64,000 nt of DNA, taken from contig JAATET010000071.1 of assembly GCA_015655545.1 (NCBI GenBank), positions 66,526 to 130,525 of the forward strand, read 5' to 3'. This document shows, piece by piece, positions 37,214 to 45,541 of the stretch. The translations under genes were made by a program, and so were the position numbers. This DNA is from Chthoniobacterales bacterium. Its GTDB lineage: Bacteria; Verrucomicrobiota; Verrucomicrobiia; Chthoniobacterales; JAATET01. A model generated the notes under the pieces. It saw only the letters and a list, made by a program, of their open reading frames with translations. It did no database searches and was not told the origin of the DNA. Every line of letters starts with the position of its first letter. Within the stretch, counting starts at the first letter, position 1.

Positions 37214-38863
37214 TTAATTCGCGGCGGCGCGGGCGTTGGTTTCCTGGATGGCGACTTTCGTGAGGAGCTTGAGACACGCCGAGTAATAGTCCTCGCCCTT
37301 GCCGAGGGCAGGAATGTTCTCCACTCGAATGGGCCGATTCTCGACGCAGGCGGTGATCCATTGGGCGATGGCCTTCATACCTGGGGACGCCGGGTGCCCG
37401 AGCGGTTGATTGGTCTCCAGGTTGACACCGGCCGGAATCCGCGAGGAAGGAAACGAATGCCAGAAATTGTAAAAAGGCCGCAGCAGCGGAGAGCGTGGAT
37501 CACGCCAGGCGAGGTAGAGCGGCACCCGGACGGCGTTATAGCCGAATTCCTTGGGAAATTGTTCGGGCAGGGAGATCGATTGCGGCGAGACCGTCAGCCA
37601 ATCCGGAGGGAGCTTCCACTTCCCCACCTGCCCATGGCTGATCACTTTCAGTCTGCAGTTCTCCAAGCTCTTCCATTCGTCGCTCGAGTTCGCTTCGCCC
37701 AATTCCCGATAGGCCTCGAAAATGAAATACGACGGGTTCAGGGTCGCCTGCTGCCCCTTCAAGAAGCCGATCTCCGCGGGCAACAACAACGGTCCGTGCC
37801 GGGTCTGCAAGACGCACTTCCGTTTCAAGTCCTCGACGATGGCCCTGCTGGCCTGGTGGTAGGATTGGTCACCCCAGGCCTGGCAGGCCCGGAACAGCGC
37901 CCACGCGATGAGCAGACCACCGTCCGAGGCATTGTTCGGATCGCTCACCGCCGAATCTCCGGGCGCGGGATTCGGACTCCATCGCCAGCTGAAGAGATGG
38001 TCGCCTCGCACCTGCAGATGCGTTTGCGTCCATTGCCACATTCGGTCGAAAGTCGGGCGGTCCCCATAGGACTCGGCCAGCAGCATGCCATAGCCCTGGC
38101 CCTCGGAGTGGCTCACGTTTTTGTTGCCCGTGTCGATGACCCTTCCATCGCGGGAAACGAACTTTGCCTTGAAGGTTTTCCAATCGCCGACCGGCAGTCG
38201 ATCGGTCTTCCGGTCGACCTTCTTTTTCGCGGTCGCGGCCTGCCGACCGTCCGCGCTCGGCTGGTCAGGGGCGGCGCGGTTGAGCATCTTGAAGATGCGC
38301 TCCGCATCGTCATTCCGCTTGAGTTTCAGGTAATCGTCGGCCTTGACGGTCAACTCCGCATGAGTGAGAGGCCGATACTTTTGGGCGTGTTTGAATTGCT
38401 CGACACTGAGTCCGTAATCGAGGCTCTGATGGCTTTGGAATCCCCTCTGCGCATAGATGTCGCCGTAGAGCGTGCGCATCCTGGGATCGTGGTTGGGATG
38501 GGCCAGGGCGACCGATTCCGCTTGGTCAAGGTGCCCTGCGTGGAGAAACGAGGCCGTCAGTCCATATACGCCGTCCGGATCCTTTGGATCCAATTTCAGG
38601 GCGTGCTCGAACCAGACCTTGGCGGTGGCGTAGTCCTTGTGGTGGAAATAGGCCCAGCCGACCTGATCCGCATCGACCGCTTTCTGAGAGGCATTTGCCG
38701 TCTGCACCATCTGCACGATCTGATCGTGCGAAGGAAGGGTCGAAGCCGGCGCACCGTTCCTTGCCAAGGCAGGACTTTGCGCAAAAAGGAAAATGCCGCA
38801 GATTGCAAGTCCCGCGACAAAGCTCCGCCCGGGCAGGAAGCAGACTGAAGGTTCTGATTTCAT
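37214..38863 (-). CDS. Exported TPR-GH8 family glucanase (BcsZ-like)
   Basis: 549 residues from ATG 38863; ATG 38890 is nine codons longer. A signal/TM segment (FVAGLAICGIFLFAQSPALA) is followed by TPR-like helices (VGWAYFHHKDYATAKVWFEH; PDGVYGLTASFLHAGHLDQA) to about residue 210, then a GH8 domain. The acid residue in NVSHSEGQGYGMLLAESYGD and the Asp in NNASDGGLLIAWALFRA correspond to GH8 catalytic positions. GH8 includes endo-beta-1,4-glucanases such as BcsZ of cellulose synthesis. The TPR-GH8 fusion is unusual, since TPRs and GH8 are normally separate (BcsC, BcsZ). No cellulose synthase is in view. Confidence 0.85.
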   Translation of the reverse strand: MKSEPSVCFLPGRSFVAGLAICGIFLFAQSPALARNGAPASTLPSHDQIVQMVQTANASQKAVDADQVGWAYFHHKDYATAKVWFEHALKLDPKDPDGVYGLTASFLHAGHLDQAESVALAHPNHDPRMRTLYGDIYAQRGFQSHQSLDYGLSVEQFKHAQKYRPLTHAELTVKADDYLKLKRNDDAERIFKMLNRAAPDQPSADGRQAATAKKKVDRKTDRLPVGDWKTFKAKFVSRDGRVIDTGNKNVSHSEGQGYGMLLAESYGDRPTFDRMWQWTQTHLQVRGDHLFSWRWSPNPAPGDSAVSDPNNASDGGLLIAWALFRACQAWGDQSYHQASRAIVEDLKRKCVLQTRHGPLLLPAEIGFLKGQQATLNPSYFIFEAYRELGEANSSDEWKSLENCRLKVISHGQVGKWKLPPDWLTVSPQSISLPEQFPKEFGYNAVRVPLYLAWRDPRSPLLRPFYNFWHSFPSSRIPAGVNLETNQPLGHPASPGMKAIAQWITACVENRPIRVENIPALGKGEDYYSACLKLLTKVAIQETNARAAAN

Positions 38864-38911
38864 CTCGCGTTTCAGATTAAGGTGAATCATGCGCTGCGCC
38901 CAAAGACGGCG

Positions 38912-39589
38912 TCAGCGTTTTGCAGCGAGAGCGGTTTCGGTGGAGTGCAGCGCGGAGAGTTCGTTGATAAATGTATTGTATCGCTGAAAGAGAGTCGTGA
39001 ACTCCGAATTCAGTTCCTTGATCGCGGTTTGCATCGCTTTGTCCAAATCCATGGCCTCGTTCAGCGCCACCTTCCGCGCGGCCGTTCCCCCCGGCATGAG
39101 CGTTTCAAGGCGCTGCTTACGGCGCTCCGCAACGAGCGCATCGTTCTTCGCCAGTTCCTCATTGAGCGTTGCTCGCTCGACCGGATCGGCAGTCGCGGCG
39201 AGTTTGGTTTTCAACGTGCGGTTCTGTCGATCGAGGCGCGCGAGACTGGCATCAAGCTGCTTCACGATCGCGTCGCGTTGCTTGTTGCCATGGGAAGTCA
39301 TTCGGCGGTTCTGCTCGAAATCCCTATTCCTTTCGTATTCCGTGCCCCACCAGCCACCGCCCGTGGCCCGGTAGCGTTCCTGATCCTCAAACTCGGGCAT
39401 AGACTTGTAGAGCGCGAGGATCTGCGCGGTGCGCTTCGCAATCCGGTCATCGAAAATGGAAATCATCTTTTCCTTTTCCGACTTGGTGAGGCGCAGCCGC
39501 GGATTTCGGAGCTCTTCCTTCAACGCCGCGCGCTTTTGGTCGTAATACGTGATCGTTTTCATCAGCCCCTTGCCGATGGATTCCTTCAT
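38912..39589 (-). CDS. Coiled-coil protein, probably 3' part of a frameshifted gene
   Basis: 225 residues, mostly charged helices (EKEKMISIFDDRIAKRTAQI; RNRTLKTKLAATADPVERAT). No family recognised. The ORF track start overlaps the upstream ORF stop as ATGA. However, the frame stays open upstream of this ATG as EDSRTRVAQMKESIGKGL, which reads naturally after ESVTDS of the upstream ORF. One lost base would explain this. Together the two give an exported coiled-coil protein of about 310 residues. It is followed by the GH8 gene with a 48-base gap. Confidence 0.6.
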   Translation of the reverse strand: MKESIGKGLMKTITYYDQKRAALKEELRNPRLRLTKSEKEKMISIFDDRIAKRTAQILALYKSMPEFEDQERYRATGGGWWGTEYERNRDFEQNRRMTSHGNKQRDAIVKQLDASLARLDRQNRTLKTKLAATADPVERATLNEELAKNDALVAERRKQRLETLMPGGTAARKVALNEAMDLDKAMQTAIKELNSEFTTLFQRYNTFINELSALHSTETALAAKR

Positions 39590-39837
39590 CTGCGCGACCC
39601 TGGTGCGGGAGTCTTCGAGTCCGTCACGCTTTCGAGCGTAGCGACGAGAATATCGAGGCGGGACTCGAGCCGCGCATCGGTCTGCTTGATTTCATCGCGC
39701 AGCAAGTCCACGCGTTGCTTCCGGATCGCGATCCATGATTTCAACTGCGCGGCGGTTGGCGATTGCGCGGCAGCCGATTCGGCAAAAACGAATGCGGCAA
39801 ACGCGAGAAAAAGAAACCGAAACGTGAGGGCGTTCAT
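39586..39837 (-). CDS. Signal-peptide ORF, probably 5' part of the same coiled-coil protein
   Basis: 83 residues. A clear signal peptide (MNALTFRFLFLAFAAFVFAE, cleavage after AAA) is followed by a helical stretch (KSWIAIRKQRVDLLRDEIKQ) ending in SVTDSKTPAPGSRR. The end after VTDS looks out of frame. A -1 shift there continues into the downstream ORF. It could be a true small exported protein coupled by ATGA, a pseudogene, or a sequencing error. Confidence 0.6.
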   Translation of the reverse strand: MNALTFRFLFLAFAAFVFAESAAAQSPTAAQLKSWIAIRKQRVDLLRDEIKQTDARLESRLDILVATLESVTDSKTPAPGSRR

Positions 39838-40693
39838 AAGTTAAAGTTAACAGGCTTGGCAGCGGGCGGGAAGCCAGACACTCGCCGGTCAAGGCAATCT
39901 ATTTCCAAGCGGTATTCCTTCAATGGTCGATCGTCGAACAAACTCTTTATGACATTTCGACCCTAAGCGCGTGTTCATTATTTCATATCGTCAGGCTCCA
40001 GGGCTTTTTTCGATCTTGGCCTGAGAAGTCCCCCCAACTTTTGAAGGATACCCCAAGCAACCTCGCCAACGGCGTCCTTGCCATTCTTCAAATGAGCTTC
40101 AAGCAATTCCTGAGCAGACTTCAAGCGTCGTTCCGCCTTCTCTTTCGCCGTGACGAGCGAGCGCAGAATCGCCCGGGCGTCTTCCGCGTCAAGGACACTA
40201 CGGCCCCGCGGGGCGGGGCCGTTCCTCCTTGACGCTCACAATTGTGGACGCCCGATCTTACGCGGCTACATAATTTCGCTGGTCACTACGATGGAACAAA
40301 AAACAGCATTGAAGCTATTGAGGAACACCTGTCGCCCCGGATTTGAACTTGATTTACACGGAAGCGCCAAGCTTTAGGAATGGCGGGTCGGACGGCAGGT
40401 GGTTCTGTCGAGAACATGCGCTGCATGTTCACACCGTATGTTCGGCATGGGGGTGGATTCCGACATTCGCAGCGGCCATTTCCATGTGTGCATGGCCGAC
40501 TATCGGGTCATTACGACGCTCGCCAGCGATTCAGGACATTCATGGTGCCGGGTAGATTCCATGACACCTGTTGATCTCAGCATGACCTTTTCGATATTAC
40601 GGCATCCCCTCTCAACTCCGGGCGCCCATTGCCGGGCACGGACCAAACGGCAGTTTCATTGTCCACTACTCAGCCGACGAGGCTGTGGCGCGG
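39838..40693. other. Gene-poor start of an accessory island
   Basis: GC falls and no convincing gene is seen. On the minus strand a frame from about 40200 to the stop at 39978 reads a helical, charged segment (AILRSLVTAKEKAERRLKSA...) that lacks a normal start and runs into the hairpin at 40186-40235. It may be the truncated end of a gene. A few short plus-strand frames (40343-40737) look random. Confidence 0.5.
40186..40235. repeat. 50-bp imperfect palindrome (REP-like hairpin)
   Basis: Outer arms gcgtcaagga / tccttgacgc and inner arms acggccccgc / gcggggccgt (loop ggg, 40210-40212) are separated by a short unpaired stretch. Such a two-stage hairpin could be a REP-type element or a small mobile element end. 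No tail of T residues is present, so a terminator is less likely. Confidence 0.6.
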
Positions 40694-40963
40694 TCACACG
40701 ACAACGGTTGTCAGCAGAACATTATCTACTTCATTGAGCGTGAGACTCTGAGGGTGCCCGTCGATGGTCCTCGCGTTGCTTTGGACTTCGATGTCGTAGT
40801 GAGCTGGGATTTCCTCGAGGAAAGCTTTGTTGAACTTCACGCGTGAGACCGTGTAGCGCTCAGACTTCTCCGAGCTGATAGGTCGATCGATCGTGTCCCC
40901 AGCTTCCACGTCGAGATCATCAGTCCAGATCGTAAAGGTCGTGTGATCAAACCCAGCCTTCAA
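40694..40963 (-). CDS. Small accessory protein, probably N-terminally truncated
   Basis: 89 residues if TTG 40963 is the start, but the same frame is open upstream to a TAG near 41085 and reads sensibly (SVRRIQHRGNLINLSSGGRI) without a clear ATG. The body includes TIWTDDLDVEAGDTIDRPIS and FLEEIPAHYDIEVQSNA. The 'GD.I.R.....E.Y.V......IPAHY.I.V' pattern resembles small proteins I associate with mobile islands, a match from memory only. Codon use and GC differ from the flanking operons. Function unknown. Confidence 0.5.
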   Translation of the reverse strand: MKAGFDHTTFTIWTDDLDVEAGDTIDRPISSEKSERYTVSRVKFNKAFLEEIPAHYDIEVQSNARTIDGHPQSLTLNEVDNVLLTTVVV

Positions 40964-41792
40964 CGGCCCGATGCGGCCGCCACTGGATAAATTGATAAGA
41001 TTTCCTCGGTGCTGAATTCTTCGAACGGATTTTCCATAGAGGCTTGGGAGGTGCGTGACCGTATCAGGAGCACGGCCCAGTGACTAGGATTGACCGGCTG
41101 CCACGGTAAACAGCAGGTTGGCGACGGCATGCCGCGCTTCATAATCGAACCTTCGAAGGATTCTCCAACAAGCCAAAACAGTCTACTCTGTGCTGGCACG
41201 ATTTTAACTCAATCCGGGGAAATCGACCCGGTTTTCATTTTCATGAATAAAACAAAGTGTATTGCCACTTTGAAACTATTCCGGATAACTCGATAAATAG
41301 AGGCTCGGGCTTCCACCTTGATTCAAAACCAGCAATTCAAAAGTAGAATTATTGAGTTGGTTTGGAGCCTTCTGAAATCAATAGAATTTGGGACTTCGGG
41401 AATCTAATATATGGAATCGCTTGGATCACTGCGGGAATTTGTATTCTTGCGGTATCTGAAGACGAACTGGGCTGCAGTTCTTTTCTTCTCCGGCAACTCG
41501 CCGATCCACCTCCTTCCATGGCACATGGCCCATGAGAAGCGAAGGTTTCTACTGCTTCCAGAGCTTTTCGCGGCAGAGTTCTTTTCGCAACGGATACGAA
41601 GGCGACCTTCCTGTCCTCACACACCCTTCCTTCGTCTCAAACGAGATTGGATTAGGTAACTACTCAAAAAAGATTAAAAAAGTGCATTTTTGCCACCCCA
41701 CCCCGTAGACGATCCGAATCGGCGTATTTATACTGGAGCATGTCACGCCCCAGCCAATTTGGAAGATTAATTGTCGTCGCGAGCATTATTAA
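40964..41792. other. AT-richer stretch without a confident gene
   Basis: Frames such as 40960-41199 (minus), 41349-41624 (minus) and 41411-41659 (plus) are short and show no domain. The part from 41200 to 41400 is distinctly AT-rich. I see degraded accessory DNA, nothing more definite. Confidence 0.5.
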
Positions 41793-42455
41793 ATCAAGCT
41801 TGCCAAGCGACGTAAACGGACGCCACGAACCGATTCTGCTGAAGGTCCAAGCTCAAGCTCCAAAAATCGTAAAAGCACAACTTCGAAAGACAAATCCGCC
41901 GGAGCGAAGTCTGACCAACCCCCAAAATCACAAAATAAGTTGGAGAGCATCGCCAAAAGGCAAGAATTAGAACTCGTCTTAGATCTTTTGCCCACTAACT
42001 CCGCTCCAATCGTCCAAGAGGGCATTGGCTCGTCGAGCGATCCAGAAACATCCCTTTCCGTCGAGTCCGTCGAGTCCACCGAGTCCGTGGAGCACATCCT
42101 GTCTGTGGAGCCAGCCTTGTTTGTGGAGCTCGTTCCGTCCACGGAATCCACATCGCGTGCGGGATCCAACACACCTCAAACCTCTGGGGCATTAACCATC
42201 ATTGAACACCAAATCACCATCAGGAAAATCATCGAAGAAACAGATCCCTATGCCGCGATTCGGAGGCTGGTGCCGTTGGATAACAATAAGGTAGCACGCG
42301 ATAACGTCAGCGACGTAATGCGGCTGATTTACAAACTTCCAAAACTCAAAATTGAGAATCCAACAGCCGTCCATTCAGAGCGCGAATCGAAATACAAGAA
42401 ATATGCCCAATCAGCATTCATGTATGCTCCGACGCTCTATTACGAATCTTGTGCT
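41793..42455 (+). pseudogene. Ser/Thr-rich protein gene truncated by an IS5-type remnant
   Basis: The frame is open from 41793 with protein-like content (a Lys/Ser-rich N-part, then IAKRQELELVLDLLPTNS, a 9-bp repeat run giving VESVESTESVE at about 42060-42100, and IIEHQITIRKIIEETDPYAA, MRLIYKLPKLKIENP). There is no ATG at the front (first usable codon TTG 41940). At the 3' end the frame runs into the transposase tail and stops at 42482 on IS sequence. So both ends look damaged. No family recognised. Confidence 0.6.
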
Positions 42456-42598
42456 TTAGGGAGTATTAACACTAAATCGTAAAGCATCGACGATGAGTGC
42501 AAAAAGGACAAAGGCGGCAAAAATGACGTCGAGTTTGTCGTAGCGGGAGAAGACGCGGCGGAAGCCCTTGAGGCGTCGGAAGTGGCCGTTATCAAAAA
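42456..42598 (-). pseudogene. C-terminal fragment of an IS5-family transposase
   Basis: The minus strand reads FDNGHFRRLKGFRRVFSRYD then KLDVIFAAFVLFALIVDALR and stops at 42456. Ending in 'RYDKLD..F..F...A.I...L' is typical of IS5-group (IS427-like) DDE transposases. Only about 46 codons remain; the catalytic domain is gone. The next bases carry the TGGGAC palindrome element. Confidence 0.85.
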
Positions 42599-42600
42599 TA

Positions 42601-42631
42601 CTGGGACGGTTTTTTACAAAACCGTGGGACA
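42601..42631. repeat. 31-bp TGGGAC palindrome element (copy 2)
   Basis: TGGGAC, then the perfect inverted repeat acggtttt-ttac-aaaaccgt (42606-42625), then GGGAC. It is the counterpart of 10730-10760. A third TGGGAC follows at about 42649 beside another small inverted repeat (gcttc-tggt-gaagc). Confidence 0.65.
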
Positions 42632-42780
42632 GGATTAACGGAATAAATGGGACGCTTCTGGTGAAGCGGGTTCACATCCTCGATTTCGTCCCGCTATTTC
42701 CGTAAATATCTCACTATTCGCGAGCCCGACCGATTCGGAATCCGGCCGCGAATTCGAGCTTTTAGACATTTTCCTTCTCG

Positions 42781-43599
42781 TTGATGTCGGGGATGTCCTT
42801 CGGAGAATCAGTCAATTCCCGAGGTTCAGTTTTCCGCTCGGACCCGCTACAGGCGCATTGGTGCGTCAGGCAACGTGGCATGCACGTGGCCGGATACGAT
42901 CCCCGCCCCATTCCCTTGATCGTGGGACCGTCGGGCAGCGGAAAGAGCGCCTTGGTGCGCCATTTTGCGAAGATCGAAAAGCTGCCGATAAAGGACTTCA
43001 ATGTCGGCACATGGGTCGTCACTGGCGCGAAGGCTGATCCGCCCACGCTCGATGAAATCGCGGATTTTATCCGCGGCAATGAGCGCGGCGTGCTCTTCAT
43101 CGACGAGGTGGACAAGCTCGTGGCCACCACCGATTGGTCGCGCAACATTCAGCAGGAAATCTACGCCTTGCTCGACGGCCGCACCGATTCCTTTCCGGGC
43201 TGGGACGAGGCGGTGACGAAAAAGCTCGCACGCGACTTCTTTCTCGTCGGAGCGGGCACATGGCAGACGCGATATGCGGGGCGGCAGCACGCCCTCGGCT
43301 TCGGCGCAAAAGAAGCCAGCAACGTCTGGGCCATCGAGCTCGACCGGCAGGACGAGATTCCCGAGGAACTGCTCATGCGATTCAACGCCGACGTGTTGTA
43401 TCTGCGCCCGCTCACGAAGGCGGAATTCGGCGAACGCATCGCCTCCATCCACGATGCTCTGGCTCTTGCCCGTCCGACGAGCGAGCGGCTCGATCAACTG
43501 TCGGAGAAGGCGGTGGCATCCCGCCGGCACAATCGCTGGCTCGAAGCCTACGCCAGTCGCATCATTCGCAGGGAAGTCTTTGCCGTCATGCAATCTTAA
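42781..43599 (+). CDS. AAA+ ATPase, stand-alone
   Basis: 272 residues; the real start may be an internal Met (MHVAGYDPRP) because the first 33 residues look non-native. Walker A is LIVGPSGSGKSALVRHFAK, Walker B RGVLFIDEVDKLV, and the segment RNIQQEIYALLDGRTDSFPG plus a sensor-like AGTWQT follow. The C-terminal lid has LLMRFNADVLYLRPLTKAEF. It resembles ClpX/RuvB-like AAA modules but has no partner domain. Its place in an island with small ORFs suggests a mobile or defence role, not shown. Confidence 0.8.
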   Translation: MMSGMSFGESVNSRGSVFRSDPLQAHWCVRQRGMHVAGYDPRPIPLIVGPSGSGKSALVRHFAKIEKLPIKDFNVGTWVVTGAKADPPTLDEIADFIRGNERGVLFIDEVDKLVATTDWSRNIQQEIYALLDGRTDSFPGWDEAVTKKLARDFFLVGAGTWQTRYAGRQHALGFGAKEASNVWAIELDRQDEIPEELLMRFNADVLYLRPLTKAEFGERIASIHDALALARPTSERLDQLSEKAVASRRHNRWLEAYASRIIRREVFAVMQS

Positions 43600-43696
43600 T
43601 ACGCCACCGATGCGAGAGCGGTTGTTGTTGCAGGTGTCGTGGAGCGTGTCGTAATCCGCGATCAGGGCTGCGAGCCATTCAAGGAATCGCTGTGTC

Positions 43697-43891
43697 TCAC
43701 CCGTTGCCGAGATGCTTGCGGATCGTGGCCAGGAACTCGTCGTTTCCGATGTCCCAGACTGACTCCTGCGGGTCCTCCGGACCACGAGCGAATATCGCAA
43801 CATTGGTGACAAGCTGGCCGATGCGCATTTCGGGGTATTTATCCCACATGCGTTCCAGGGCCTCGATCACCTCGACTCTCGTGGCTGCCAT
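43697..43891 (-). CDS. Small acidic protein, unknown
   Basis: 64 residues with protein-like content: MAATRVEVIEALERMWDKYP, EMRIGQLVTNVAIFARGPED, DIGNDEFLATIRKHLG. The pattern of an N-terminal helix, 'MRIGQLV.N' and 'WDI.ND.F' recalls small conserved proteins of unknown function. It is encoded on the minus strand, two bases after the 63-codon ORF upstream. Confidence 0.65.
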   Translation of the reverse strand: MAATRVEVIEALERMWDKYPEMRIGQLVTNVAIFARGPEDPQESVWDIGNDEFLATIRKHLGNG

Positions 43892-43893
43892 CG

Positions 43894-44085
43894 TCAGGCG
43901 TCATTTACTGCGTCATCGACGAGCTTGCGAACCTTTTTCAGGCAGTGTCGGCTTCGCTTTTTCGTTGAAGGGAAGGAGGAGGCACCACCGCATTGGCGGC
44001 CGGGTCGAAAGCAAAATCCAAACCACAGTTCAGCTTCTTTCTCAAGGTCACCGCCCGCCTGTATCTCATGGCGATGAAAACACAA
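43894..44085 (-). CDS. Short ORF upstream of the 64-residue protein, doubtful
   Basis: 63 codons ending TKKRSRHCLKKVRKLVDDAV, a basic helical tail, with the stop two bases before the next start. It overlaps, in antisense, the first codons of the HTH protein on the plus strand. It may be a partner of the 64-residue gene or a fragment. Confidence 0.35.
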   Translation of the reverse strand: MCFHRHEIQAGGDLEKEAELWFGFCFRPGRQCGGASSFPSTKKRSRHCLKKVRKLVDDAVNDA

Positions 44086-44994
44086 CTAGCCACCCGCCGT
44101 ATCAACACCCGCATCCTCCGCTCGAGTCAGGCCATCTACCGGTGGCATCCCGCGCTGATCGATGCGGCTCTCGCGAGCAGCCAAGGCTTTCAAACATTGG
44201 AAGACCTCGTCGCCTCGACGGAGTTTCAGCTCCGGTGCCAGGCCATCGCCGCCCGGTATCTCTCGTTGCGAGCAATCCTGAGCGGTAGCAGGGTCGCTCT
44301 GCTCGATCCGATGCAGACCTGCACCGAGCCCTTCCTTTTCAGCACGCTCCGCAAGGCATGTCCTGATCTCGATCCCTCGCAGACATTCCTCTGGCCGCAC
44401 CTGTTCGAGTTCCTCCGCTATCGGTATCTGGCGGACGTGAACCGTTTTCTTCCGGGCCTGGTGGAAAACGGCCGGGTGATTATCTATTGGTTCTTCAACT
44501 TCCAGCGCAAGCGGCTCACGCTTTTTGCCCGTGCGGAATACCAGCGGCTTCGCCGGGCCGCTGACCGCACCGAATCGCTCGATATCGTCGATCAACCCTG
44601 GCGCGAACCCGGGGAGCCCGATTGCTCGCTCGAGCCCATCCGCGAAGCCTTGCTCCCGAGCATCCAGTCGCGTGAAGACGCCTGCCTTGTCTGGTTGACC
44701 GTGGCTTGCGGGGCCGGCCTCGCCGAGTGCGCGGAGGTCTATGGCTGCTCGCTGGCGACCATTCAGCGTCGCGTTGCGGTCGTGATCTGCCGGTTCGCGC
44801 GCAATTACGTGGGCGACGAGAAACGCGCGCTCAACGTGGACGTGACGCGTTGCCGAAACGAACTCGCCAGCGCCATTCCACCGGAGGCGCTTTCCGCCTG
44901 GCTGCAAGAACGGGTCGCCAGCCTCGAAAGCTCATTCAGCCTGTCGCAATCATGCCTCAGCGCGAAAGTGCCGGTTCAGCAGATTCGACGCTAG
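44068..44994 (+). CDS. HTH protein with sigma-like C-terminus, unknown
   Basis: 308 residues from ATG 44068 (TTG 43993 is an alternative). Helical throughout, with an aromatic central part (FEFLRYRYLADVNRFLPGLV, IIYWFFNFQRKRLTLFARAE). Near residue 230 CGAGLAECAEVYGCSLATIQ RRV looks like a sigma-70 region-4-type helix-turn-helix. A sigma-like or transposon-borne regulator is possible. No family can be named. It is the last gene of the island. Confidence 0.6.
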   Translation: MAMKTQLATRRINTRILRSSQAIYRWHPALIDAALASSQGFQTLEDLVASTEFQLRCQAIAARYLSLRAILSGSRVALLDPMQTCTEPFLFSTLRKACPDLDPSQTFLWPHLFEFLRYRYLADVNRFLPGLVENGRVIIYWFFNFQRKRLTLFARAEYQRLRRAADRTESLDIVDQPWREPGEPDCSLEPIREALLPSIQSREDACLVWLTVACGAGLAECAEVYGCSLATIQRRVAVVICRFARNYVGDEKRALNVDVTRCRNELASAIPPEALSAWLQERVASLESSFSLSQSCLSAKVPVQQIRR

Positions 44995-45138
44995 CCCCTT
45001 TCTGCTATATAAGGCATTAGTTCATTTGCCACTGGCGCGCCACTAAATTGGGTGACGTTAATATTATGATACTGGCGATAAGAAAGCGCCGATCAAACTA
45101 CCCCACCCATTTGGCGGCTATCCATTGATGTATAAGGG

Positions 45139-45516
45139 TTAAACCCATCGCAAGGCAGCATAGTTAATCGACAGGTGAAGGGTGTTGTCGCAGATGATGG
45201 CGAGGCCGGTGGAAAGGAAGACCGGCAGTTCATTGCTATAGCCTGTGACCGAGCATTCGCTCCATGGCCTCCAAGTGGATCTGGGGCCGAGCCGATCCTT
45301 GGCGAAGATGACATAGCGGGCGAGCCGCAGGCGATCGATCGCAAGATGGGTAAGTCCAATGACCGCGACGGCACTCGCCGAGCCGATTAAAAAGAAAGGC
45401 AGGCTATAAACCAACGCATGACAGAACGCGGGCCACGTCGAGCGGCTTTTGTTCTCGGCCATCCAGGTGCTCTGGAGAAGATAATCGCCGATCAGATGTA
45501 GGATGAGTTGATCCAT
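45139..45516 (-). CDS. DUF3307 membrane protein
   Basis: 125 residues. LHLIGDYLLQSTWMAENKSR then FCHALVYSLPFFLIG, VAVIGLTHLAIDRLRLARYV and a C-terminal LSINYAALRW are the DUF3307 features (Asp/His motifs on membrane helices). Function unknown. It lies 25 bases after the histidine kinase stop on the same strand and is likely co-transcribed. Confidence 0.85.
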   Translation of the reverse strand: MDQLILHLIGDYLLQSTWMAENKSRSTWPAFCHALVYSLPFFLIGSASAVAVIGLTHLAIDRLRLARYVIFAKDRLGPRSTWRPWSECSVTGYSNELPVFLSTGLAIICDNTLHLSINYAALRWV

Positions 45517-45541
45517 TGGGGGACTCTGAAAGTCAGTTCTG

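Noticed and set aside
40320..40360. tRNA-like piece (gatttgaactt, resembling a reversed T-loop)
   Set aside because: The flanking bases do not form a T-stem, acceptor stem or anticodon arm.
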